From the NCBI GenBank assembly GCA_954871525.1, contig OX940868.1:24733056-24797055 (forward strand): a stretch of DNA of 64,000 nucleotides, read 5' to 3'. The DNA is from Parietaria judaica (taxonomy: Eukaryota; Streptophyta; Magnoliopsida; Rosales; Urticaceae). This document shows positions 9,999 through 18,733 of this stretch, piece by piece. Below the pieces are notes generated by a model. That model did not search any database. It was given only the letters and a program-made list of their open reading frames with translations, and had not been told where the DNA came from. Position 1 is the first letter of the stretch, and every line of letters begins with the position of its first letter. The position numbers and the translations under genes were made by a program.

Positions 9999-11657
9999 TT
10001 AAAAGAAGCTAATATCTTTATCGGAATAGAAATAATACTTTGTCATATTATCGGGTAAAGCTCCGATTCCAAGAGATGGAATACTCTGCTCGTATCGGAA
10101 GAAATTTCCGGGATCGACCTCGGTTTTGACTTTCACAAGCCTGTCGAAAATCCCCTTGAAGTACTTGTTCCCCCAAACGCTCGCTTCCTCGTAGCTCGCA
10201 ATATAGCCAGCCCCATTGGTCCCCAAATCAACGTCCCTGTAGTTCAAATACGAGCACCTCGGCGACTTCGACACGTGCGGCGTCATGTGCTCGTACAGCT
10301 CCCTGATCCGCCCCATATTCTCTTCCCTAACTGCCGGATTGTCTTCTTTCCATTGCACCGAGTACTGAATTTTGTACTTATTCCCCGCTCTATGCGGGAA
10401 AGCTGTGTTGAGCTCCGAGATGCGACTCATTCTCCCGCCGTACGGGTTCAAATTCAGGGCCGGTTTTCTGAACTCCATCATCTTTTGCCACAGCCCTTCG
10501 AGCCCTTCCCTCGGGATCCCCTCTTGCACGTAGTCGGACTTTCTCTTGAGATATTTCGCCGAGTTCGGCTTCCTCTCCAGAAGCGCATCTAGAGAAGTCT
10601 TATTTGGATAGTTTGACCAGAACAAGAGCGACTCGCCCCAGCTCATTTCGACGTAGTCCTCTTTCTTCAGCCCCAACTTCGGGAGATTCTCGTCCATCAA
10701 ATCGCCGAGGGATTCGGCGTCGCCGAGAAAGAGGCATACGAACTTCCCCTTCACCGACAGACTGGTTTTCCTGCTTATAGCCTTGAGAACTACTCTGATG
10801 AAAACACTGTCATCGAGCTTGTCCGCTACGTCTTGCCACTCCAGAACCATGTCGGTCAAACCCTCCTCCTTAGTCCTCGTGACTCGGAAGACCGTGACGG
10901 TCTCCGGCACAGACACTAGCTTGACTTTCCACGACACAATCACACCAAAGCTGGCTCCACCGCCACCTCGGATGGCCCAGAAAAGATCCTCCCCCATTGA
11001 CTCTCTATCCAATACATCGCCGTTGACGTTGACCAGAACGGCGTCGACCATGTTGTCCGTCGATAACCCATGTTTCCTCATCATGTTGCCGTACCCTCCG
11101 CCACTAAAGTGCCCCCCGACGCCTACCGTCGGGGCAACGCCAGCTGGAAATCCGTGGACTCTGCTCTTTCCTGCTATCGCGTGGTAGAGCTCGCCGAGCG
11201 TCGCCCCCGATTCAACCCATGCGATTCCCTCTTCCAAGTCCACCTTTACAGACCGCAAGTTGAACATGTCGAGGAGCGCAAAAGGCTCGTTGGAGACGTA
11301 CGAGAGGCCGTCATAGTCATGTCCTCCGCTGCGGATCCGCAATTGGATGCCGTGTGTCTTACAGCAGAGGATCGCGGCTAGGATGTGATCAACGTGTTTT
11401 GGAGCTACGATGAATGCTGGTTTCGGTGTTGCGTCGGATACGAATCTGCGGTTTCGTATGTACGACCGGAGCACCGATGGATACGTGGAGTTGTCCGGGA
11501 AGTAAGTGAGCGACGAGACCGGCGGCGAGGCATGTGGCGAAAGTGCGGTGAGGCATCGGAGGAGAGTTTCATGGGTTTGATCAGAAATGGCCATTGAGAA
11601 TCGGACTACTATGAAGATGGCGAGGAATCTGAGGTTTGGTGGGGTTTGTGTCTTCAT
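9999..11657 (-). CDS. BBE2: BBE-like FAD-linked oxidase lacking the cysteinyl-flavin residue
   Basis: Intronless 552-residue BBE-like enzyme with a probable signal peptide (residues 9-24). SGGHDYDGLSY gives the histidyl-flavin site (His113) and the active-site Tyr115. The second flavin anchor is missing: the motif reads PAGVAPTVGVGGH, with Ala175 (codon GCC, plus-strand 11133-11135) where paralogues have Cys. The enzyme should therefore bind FAD through His only. Val178 keeps the oxidase-type gatekeeper. KIQYSVQW and NYRDVDLG supply the catalytic Lys, Gln and Tyr. The C-terminus is longer than in paralogues, ending in a YFYSDKDISFF tail. It is the closest relative of BBE3, which lies divergently 4.5 kb away. 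The frame is open throughout and the other catalytic residues are kept, so it does not look like a pseudogene. Substrate unknown. Confidence 0.95.
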   Translation of the reverse strand: MKTQTPPNLRFLAIFIVVRFSMAISDQTHETLLRCLTALSPHASPPVSSLTYFPDNSTYPSVLRSYIRNRRFVSDATPKPAFIVAPKHVDHILAAILCCKTHGIQLRIRSGGHDYDGLSYVSNEPFALLDMFNLRSVKVDLEEGIAWVESGATLGELYHAIAGKSRVHGFPAGVAPTVGVGGHFSGGGYGNMMRKHGLSTDNMVDAVLVNVNGDVLDRESMGEDLFWAIRGGGGASFGVIVSWKVKLVSVPETVTVFRVTRTKEEGLTDMVLEWQDVADKLDDSVFIRVVLKAISRKTSLSVKGKFVCLFLGDAESLGDLMDENLPKLGLKKEDYVEMSWGESLLFWSNYPNKTSLDALLERKPNSAKYLKRKSDYVQEGIPREGLEGLWQKMMEFRKPALNLNPYGGRMSRISELNTAFPHRAGNKYKIQYSVQWKEDNPAVREENMGRIRELYEHMTPHVSKSPRCSYLNYRDVDLGTNGAGYIASYEEASVWGNKYFKGIFDRLVKVKTEVDPGNFFRYEQSIPSLGIGALPDNMTKYYFYSDKDISFF

Positions 11658-12397
11658 TAAGCTAATTTAGAGAAGAAAGGTGATCTGATATTTCTCTTAT
11701 GCTATGTAGAAGAAAGGTAATCACTAATTACGCAATTAATTAAGATTAGAAATTGGATCATGACTATTTAATAATGATATAATCAACCTCGAGTAACAGC
11801 ACCAATATTATATAGTATGTTTAGGCTATAGAAATATAAAAGAAAAATGAAAAATCGAATGCTTAAACTGCAAGAACTTGTCCAGAATATTTTAGCCAAA
11901 TTTTTTTGCAATGTGTTGTTTGTCTTTTTTTATTTAATAATTTCTTGCTGAATTTGTCAAACAATGTCAGTTTATCCAGTTTTGGTAGTTATGAACATAT
12001 GTGACGCTCACGCTTTATCAAATTTCAAGGTCAATAAACTATGTCTATGTGCGTAATATAGACTTGTTTAACACTATGTCTATGTCCCAATTCCTAATTA
12101 ACACTTGTTTCGAAAATTAAAAGAGAATATAGAAAAGCTTTAAATCTGATTTGGATAATTTGTGTAAATGTTCTCTCTGTGCAAGCTCCGAGGTCCTTCT
12201 TGGTCAGCGTCTTCAAGAGCTTCCGTTCTTCCTACTTCAAGGAGCAAGCAAGATCTGCAAAATAAGAAACACACATCGAGTCACTTTGAACGCTTTCCTT
12301 AAGAATGAATAGGCGTCGGCTTCCCATGATAAAACGACACTTTATGATTGTGGTGCTCTCTAAATACCAAACTGAAATTTAGTCTGAGATCTATACC
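11658..12397. other. BBE2 upstream region, no other gene
   Basis: Probable BBE2 promoter side (minus strand), AT-rich, with no unambiguous TATA box. A less AT-rich patch at about 12170-12310 could be a decayed coding fragment, but I could not assign it. The stretch ends with the 8-bp direct repeat TCTATACC at 12390-12397, which is the left target duplication of the hAT element. Confidence 0.5.
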
Positions 12398-12571
12398 CAG
12401 TGGCGGAGCCAGGATTTTTGTTGAGGTGGTGCCCAGCGGCGGAGCCAAAATTTTAGTTAAAGTGAAGTCTTTAACAGATATTTGAGAATTTTTTTAAAAG
12501 TAAATTGTAACTATTTTTTTCTTCAAGCATATAAATTACTGATGAATTAGCAATGCCATATCGCAACAATG

Positions 12572-12598
<27 letters not shown>
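12572..12598. repeat. (TA)n microsatellite
   Basis: Run of TA dinucleotides inside the hAT element. Confidence 0.85.
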
Positions 12599-12602
<4 letters not shown>

Positions 12603-13260
12603 CAATTGAGCTCTACAATATACTTCTCAAATAAATAAAATAAGAAAATCAAGAATTTTTAACCTCTAAAATAGGATAATCAAAAGTAATGAGCTATGAC
12701 GATATCAATCTTCAATGCTATGTCGTTTTTATGAAAAGAAAATATGTCATTTTAAAAAAATACATTAATTGAAATCACGTTAATTGCATTAATAAATTAT
12801 CATGTAAGAAATAATTAGTTATAAGAAAGTTAAGTAGTACTTGAACCTATTTAGCACTATAACATTGTTTTACATATATATTGCCTTTACATATCAACTA
12901 AAACTAAGAAGAAAAAAATAAACCAAAAAAATGGCGACCCAAGGACTTGAACTCATGTCAAGAGAAGAAGAGTGACTTTAAAAACAAGGGTAAATGAGCC
13001 AAATGCCCATTTTTGACTCAACGTTTCGAAAAAATGCCCAAACCTATTTATGGTAATCAAAACCACCTATTAATTGAAATATGGACTAAAATACCCTTTA
13101 ATTTTTTTTTTTATTAATGTTCCTTAATTGTAGCATAATATAATCAACCAATTAATACTTAAAAAATAACCACTACCGTAGCATACTTAGTAATCCTTTT
13201 AAATATGAATATTTGAATAATTTGATTTTAATAAATGAAAATATACGTAATATTTTTTTA

Positions 13261-13675
13261 TATCAACATACATTTGGTTTATGTTATTACCAATATAAAA
13301 CTGTAAATATATATACGAATTACGAATCGTTAATATCAACATGAATTTGTATATGTATATACTAATATAAAACTGTAAATTTAATTACCAAAATTGTATA
13401 TGTAATACGGGGACTGCTTTTCAAAATCGTAAATATCAACATACATTTGGTTTATGTAATTACCGATATAAAACTGTAAATATATATACGAATTACGAAT
13501 CGTAAATATCAACATGAATTTGGTATATGTATATACCAATATAAAACTGTAAATTTAATTACCAAAATTGTATATGTAATGGAGGGACTGTTTTTCAAAA
13601 TCGTAAATATCAACATACATTTGGTTTATGTAATTACCAATATAAAACTGTAAATATATATACGAAATTTATTAA
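13261..13675. repeat. Tandem repeat, 173-174-bp unit, 2.4 copies
   Basis: TATCAACATACATTTGGTTT starts at 13261, 13434 and 13608. Within each unit the phrase AATATAAAACTGTAAAT occurs twice, so the unit is itself a diverged dimer of about 85 bp. Confidence 0.85.
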
Positions 13676-13682
13676 CGTACGT

Positions 13683-13970
13683 TCAACATCGGCAACCTAC
13701 ACAAGGAAGTGGTTCGCGACAATCTCGAAGATGGTTTCCCTGCGACGAAGCGGAACTCGGAGTGGATCTACTCGTCGTGGGAGAGCGGGTCGACTTCGCC
13801 GAGGATGTGGTGACGGGGAGGCGAGGCGACAATACGATAGAATCGCGACGGCACAACGAAGAGGTGGCGCGCTCTTCTCCGATCAGTAGGAATCCGGCGA
13901 TGGCGGTCAATCATCCGACGAGGATATTGTGAGAAATCGAGAGAGAGAGAGAGGCTTGTTTCTATGGTTT
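13683..13970 (-). pseudogene. Captured GC-rich gene fragment of unknown origin
   Basis: Read on the minus strand, a CT-rich tract (GA run on the plus strand, 13941-13970) resembling a plant 5' leader is followed by GC-rich sequence with short open frames. One is 75 codons (13683-13910, no ATG start). Another, from the ATG at about 13919, encodes 48 residues (MIDRHRRIP...). Neither matches a family I recognise. The base composition and position inside the MULE-like element suggest the first exon of a host gene picked up by the element. Confidence 0.4.
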
Positions 13971-14500
13971 AAGATTCATGTTGAGAGAGAGAGAGGAAGG
14001 AGAGAGCTTAATGTGTCTCTGGTTTTCATCGGAGGGGGGAGGGGAAAGAAGAGAGAAATTAAGTGAAATTTAGGTCAAAGTAGCAAATTAAATGATAATT
14101 TGATAAACAAGGGAAGAATTCAACCATAATTTTAGGAAATTATAAAAATCGAAATTAAAATATTTAATAATTAATCAATAAACGAAAATATAAAAATATA
14201 CTTAAAATAAAGGTTAATATGATCCAAAATATTTTTAAAATGGGTATAAATGAATTGTTTGAAAGTATGGGCAAATCCTTTAAACTTTATGTGGTTTTTG
14301 GGCATTTCATGTGTTTTTCTTAAAAACAAAACATTAACCAGTTGAACTGCTTGCATTTATTTTGATTATTCAACTCATCAAGTACATACTATGTACGACA
14401 TTTTTTTATTTTTATTTAAAATTTGTTATTTAATTTTTCTTTCACGTTGTTTTCACGTGGTGCCCGGACACACACTCGAGCATACATGGCTCCACCCCTG

Positions 14501-15160
14501 TCTATACCACTCAGTGACTCGATTACTGCCCCGATATTATTTTCTTAAACTTGTTCTTCTACACTTCTATGGTTTTCTTTTTTATACAAAAAAAAAAAAA
14601 AAAACCTAGCTAAAGCTCATGAATCTCGTAAACATTGAGACATTTCAATACACTATCGACTTTTTTTTTGCTGAATATTCACAAGCATTCAAGCCAAACA
14701 AAACGTTGCTAATGCTGTAAAATTTCATTTAACCCTAATAGCTGCTATTAGGCCAATTTATTTCTAACAAATGTGTGATTACATTTACATATATTATATA
14801 CAGTTAATAATTTATTTTTATGTCTTATCGAACTTTGTTGTTTTCATTTTCTAGTAAAAATAAGAAGGAAAAAAAAAGTTAAAAAAAAATTAAGGTAAAA
14901 ATTAAAGGAAAGAAAAAAAAAATCAATATATTTAAACGTGTTTTGAAGTTTTGGGAGGACAACACAAATATTGATAACTTGAATACTTTATCCGCTAGTT
15001 CCTCTATCTATATGTGTGAACAAATTTAATTAAAATATGATACTTTTATGATTTTATCATATTAAATATGAAGGAATAATAACATAAGTAATAAATAACG
15101 TTGACTTAAATACTTATGCTGTTAATTTAATTTATTTTTAACTTTTTAAATAGCAATATG
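14501..15160. other. Intergenic stretch, no gene seen
   Basis: AT-rich sequence with poly-A tracts between the hAT element and the solo LTR. No coding signal. Confidence 0.55.
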
Positions 15161-15606
15161 TGTTGAAAGTGAAGCCTAATCTACACGGAAGCGCTACCGA
15201 GACCCGACGTAAAGCAGTCAAGCTAATCGACCTGAGCACAGGTCGACGTGAGGGTGTAGGAGGGTGGTAAACCCCCCTCCAGGGGTCGAAGGAGGCAGCG
15301 GGGGCGATGGACGACTTTTTTGTATCACACATTATGTAGCGAGGGTATTTTAGAATTTTCACACGGGTTATTTGCCCTAGGTTTATTTTCCGCTTATAAG
15401 GCTTGTAGCTGTCATTAGTGCGTTTTGTAGAACAAACTGAGAGAGACGAGATTGAGGGTGTAACCAGAAACTCTGATTGAGAGTTTGATAGTAGATCAAG
15501 ATTTACAAGCGACAAGTGGACGTACCTCTTACACTGGGAGCGAACCACTATAATTCTGGTGTCGATTTCAATTTCGTTTATCGCTATTATCATTTTTGCC
15601 CTAACA
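15161..15606 (+). mobile_element. Solo LTR, Copia-like (446 bp)
   Basis: It begins TGTTGAAAGTGAAGCC and ends TTTTGCCCTAACA, the TG...CA form with a typical Copia-like 3' end. The flanks ATATG (left) and GTATG (right) agree at 4 of 5 positions, a likely aged target duplication. No tRNA primer site follows it, so it is a solo LTR. A reverse-orientation, partly deleted copy of the same LTR is at 24945-27458. Confidence 0.65.
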
Positions 15607-15651
15607 GTATGGATAGAGAGGCCGCCGCCGCTGAACGTAGGCTCGCCGCTG

Positions 15652-15724
15652 GACGGAAGAGGACGCCGCAGATGTTGCCGAAGTTTGACGGAAGAGGCTG
15701 CCGCAGATCTTGCCGAAGTTGATG
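15652..15724. repeat. Two copies of a 35-bp GC-rich repeat
   Basis: GACGGAAGAGGACGCCGCAG and GACGGAAGAGGCTGCCGCAG start 35 bp apart, each followed by an AT.TTGCCGAAGTT block. It may be a decayed coding fragment; no product recognised. Confidence 0.7.
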
Positions 15725-16166
15725 AAGGAGAATGGCACGAGTACGTGCGGGAGAGAGGAGTGGAAAAAAAAAAGAAAAGAAAGAGAAAATAGATCTGAAT
15801 GAAAAAGTTAAAGAAAAGAGTCTGACCGAATAAGAAGAAAAAAAGAAGAATTAAGTGACTTTTGAAAAATTAAAACAAACAATCTTATTCTCCCTATGTC
15901 TGAACGAATATTAAGAGGAAACAAACAAGGCCTAAGGCCTTAGTGTAGCCAAAGGTCGTAACCGACACCAGTGTCCCTACAAGAAGAAAATATAAAGCTT
16001 GAAAATAATTAAATGGAATCTAGTACGTTAACTTACGAGTGAAGTAATAAACTCTAAACGTACCATCGTACTTGTTAGTTTTTACTTTTACTCTACTGAT
16101 CACTGTCGTCCCAAACAAATAAATAAACGAGAAGGAAAATAATCCAAATTAGCTTCACAAAGTTAA
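15725..16166. other. BBE3 upstream region
   Basis: Purine-rich tract (15770-15860) followed by AT-rich sequence up to the BBE3 start. No clear TATA box close to the start codon and no gene. Confidence 0.5.
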
Positions 16167-16175
16167 ATGAAATGA
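16167..16175 (+). promoter_or_regulatory. Two-codon upstream ORF overlapping the BBE3 start
   Basis: ATG AAA TGA at 16167-16175 overlaps the BBE3 ATG at 16172 in another frame (AAATGAAATGAAG). If the transcript includes it, ribosomes would meet a Met-Lys-stop frame before or at the true start, which could damp translation. This is inference from position only. Confidence 0.4.
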
Positions 16176-18733
16176 AGACACAAAACCCATCATTCTTCAT
16201 AAATCTCACCATCTTCACAATATTCAGACTCTTAATGGCGGATTCAGATCATAGCCAAGAAAACCTCATCCGATGCCTCACCGCACACTCACACGAAGCC
16301 TCCCCGCCGATCTCGTCGCTCACTTACTTCCCGACCAACTCCTCGTACCGATCCGTTCTCCGATCGTACATCCGAAACCTCAAATTCTCATCTGAAACGA
16401 CCCCAAAGCCGGCCTTCATCGTAGCTCCGGAGCACGTCGGTCACATCCGGGCTGCGATCCTCTGCTGCAAGGCGCACGGCTTGCAGCTGCGGATCCGCAG
16501 CGGAGGCCACGACTACGACGGCCTCTCATACATCTCCAACGAGCCCTTTGTCCTTCTCGATATGTTTAACCTCCGGTCTGTTCAAGTGGACGTGGAAGAG
16601 AGAACAGCATGGGTTGTCTCCGGGTCAACTCTCGGGGAGCTCTACCACGCGATCGCCTCGAAGAGCGTTGTCCTTGGATTCCCGGGCGGAGTTTGCCCGA
16701 CGGTCGGCGTCGGGGGTCATTTCAGCGGTGGAGGGTACGGCAACATGATGCGGAAACACGGGCTTTCCACGGACCATGTCGTTGACGCCGTCTTAGTCAA
16801 TGCCAACGGTGATGTTCTGGACAGAGAGTCAATGGGGGAGGATCTTTTTTGGGCAATCCGAGGTGGCGGTGGGGCCAGTTTCGGAGTCATCGTGTCGTGG
16901 AAAGTCAACCTCGTCCCGGTGCCGGAGATCGTCACCGTCTTCAGAGTGGAGAGAGCAGAGGAAGAAGGTTTGACCGACATCGTCCTGGAATGGCAAGACG
17001 TAGCGGATAAGCTCGATGAAGGTATTGTTGGATTAATTTTAATTGCAATTACATAATTATAACTAAATTGAGTCAATTTTAGTAATAGGTGTATGATTAT
17101 AATGAGATTTATTGTGTGAAACTGTGAATTCTATAAAGATATTTTCTTAGGGAAAAAATTATAATGATCAAAATATAGAGTATTTCTATATACTAAAATC
17201 TAAAACATAGTTTAGGGTCTCATTCTATCTCAATTTAACTAATATGTTCTTTTTCCGTCACACTTAGTCTTGATAAACTGTAATTTCAAGGGTTAATTTG
17301 ATAACATATATGAGCTTAGTTATGATTTTTATCATTTATAGTATTTAGTAGATAAATTGATATAAATACATTTTAAGGGGTTAGATTGATTATTTTCATT
17401 TTCTAGATTTCAAATTGATAACATATAAATTATTGAGAAATTAACGTAAAAAAATATTATCGCAGCTCGAGAAATTAACAAATTGCTGCTAAAAAAATAG
17501 AATATGCCGTCACTTTTGATTAATTCTTAACTACTTTGGGCGCAAATTATAAAAATAAAATGGGTATTATAATTAGTCTTGGGCATTCCCGAGGCGGGCC
17601 CACTGTGGGCAGCCAACCCGGTCCAAACTTTTGAGGGCTTTTGAGCTCGAGGCCAGAGGCCACTCGGGCCCGGGCCCGCATGGACCTGACCGAGCCTAGC
17701 TCGGGACTATAGCAGGGCGTGCGGGCTGATACATTTGAAAACCGACTAAAGTACTTAGAAATAATTAATATCTTGGGCCAGCGCAGGCCGAAATGCTGCA
17801 CAGTTCGGGCCGGCAGGCCCACACAGTGGCTGACCCGCAGGCCACCTAGGCCCTGGAATGGTTTGGGCCGCCTCGGCTTGAGGCCCAAGGGACCGCCTGA
17901 TGCCCGGGTTTAATAATTAAGATCTTGTATCTAATTTAAGCTTGCAAATTGCAATAGGTGTTTTCATCAGAGTAGTGTTGATGCCGGTGAACAAGAAAAG
18001 CCATCGCTCGGTAAAGGGAAAATTCATGTGCTTGTTTCTCGGCGACGCCAAAACCCTCGACGAGTTGACGGGCGAGAGTCTCCCGAAGTTGGGGCTGAAG
18101 AAAGAGGACTTCGTCGAAATGAGCTGGGCCGAATCTCTCCTCTTTTGGTCAAACTATCCGCGCCAGACTTCTCTTGATGTGCTTCTAGACAGACAGCCGA
18201 ATTCGGCGAAATACCTCAAGAAGAAGTCGGACTACGTGCAAGACGCGATCCCAAGGGGAGGGCTCGAAGGGCTGTGGCGGAAGATGGCGGAGCTGAGAAA
18301 ACCGGCCCTGACATTAAACCCGTATGGCGGGAAAATGAGTCAGATCTCCGAGCTCGAGACAGCGTTCCCGCATAGAGCGGGGAACAAATATAAGATTCAG
18401 TACTCGGTGCAATGGAAAGAGGACGATCCCGCAGTCGGGGAAGAGAATATGGAGCGGATCAGGGGGCTATACGAGCACATGACGCCGCACGTGTCAACGT
18501 CGCCGAGGTGCTCGTATCTGAACTACAGAGACGTTGATTTGGGGACCAATGGGGCTGGCTATATTGCGAGCTACGAGGAAGCGAGCGTTTGGGGGAACAA
18601 GTACTTCAAGGGGAATTTCGACAGGCTTGTGAAAGTCAAAACCGAGGTCGATCCCGAAAATTTCTTCCGATACGAGCAGAGTATTCCGTCAGTTATCAGA
18701 CTTTTGCCTGAAAAAATGTCTCAGTATTATTAA
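16172..18733 (+). CDS. BBE3: BBE-like FAD-linked oxidase with one intron
   Basis: Two exons, 16172-17021 and 17958-18733, join to a 541-residue protein. The splice is GATGAAG|GTATTG to GCAATAG|GTGTTTT, giving LDEGVFIR, which lines up with LDDSVFIR in BBE2. Without splicing the frame stops at 17056. Residues: probable signal peptide at the N-terminus, SGGHDYDGLSY (His113 histidyl-FAD, Tyr115), PGGVCPTVGVGGH (Cys175 cysteinyl-FAD, Val178 gatekeeper), KIQYSVQW and NYRDVDLG. All expected catalytic residues are present, unlike in its close paralogue BBE2. It is the only member of this cluster with an intron. The alternative is that the interval is an insertion that disabled the gene, but the exact frame restoration at GT/AG favours a working intron. 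Substrate unknown. Confidence 0.88.
17022..17957 (+). other. Intron of BBE3 (936 bp)
   Basis: GTATTG donor and TTGCAATAG acceptor. A CTAAT branch-point-like sequence sits at 17931-17935, about 25 nt before the acceptor. The pyrimidine tract is weak. The AT-rich intron contains a GC-rich insertion at about 17580-17909. Confidence 0.75.
17580..17909. mobile_element. GC-rich MITE-like insertion inside the BBE3 intron
   Basis: The ends TTGGGCATTCCCGAGGCGGG and (reverse complement of the right end) CCGGGCATCAGGCGGTCC are loosely inverted. TAATTA-type sequence flanks both sides. The interior is rich in GGGCC, in strong contrast to the AT-rich intron. No coding frame is convincing. Superfamily uncertain. 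Confidence 0.4.

Larger units (their letters stand above)
12987..14319. mobile_element. MULE-like (Pack-MULE-type) element nested in the hAT element
   Basis: The 9-bp sequence TTAAAAACA occurs at 12978-12986 and 14320-14328, the size of a Mutator-like target duplication. The ends share degenerate inverted repeats: AAATGCCCAT near the left end matches AAATGCCCAA on the right after reverse complement. Inside are a 174-bp tandem array (from 13261) and a GC-rich segment (13690-13935) that contrasts with the surrounding AT-rich DNA. The structure fits a Pack-MULE carrying a piece of a host gene. No transposase is present. Confidence 0.6.
12398..14500. mobile_element. hAT element with 8-bp target duplication (TCTATACC)
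   Basis: The element begins CAGTGGCGGAGCCAGG and ends CATGGCTCCACCCCTG, which are imperfect terminal inverted repeats of the CAGKGGYGGAGCC type. It is flanked by TCTATACC at 12390-12397 and 14501-14508, a perfect 8-bp duplication as expected for hAT. No transposase ORF remains, so it is non-autonomous or enlarged by later insertions. A second CAGCGGCGGAGCC start at 12434, with GTGGTGCC repeated at 12426-12433 and 14457-14464, suggests another insertion inside it. Confidence 0.8.

Noticed and set aside
15138..15593. 151-codon minus-strand ORF
   Set aside because: Coincides with the solo LTR; the similarity to a frame at 27305-27490 comes from shared LTR sequence, not a protein.
17022..17957. 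Reading BBE3 as two separate truncated genes
   Set aside because: The splice sites restore exactly the conserved protein sequence seen in BBE2, so one spliced gene is the simpler reading.
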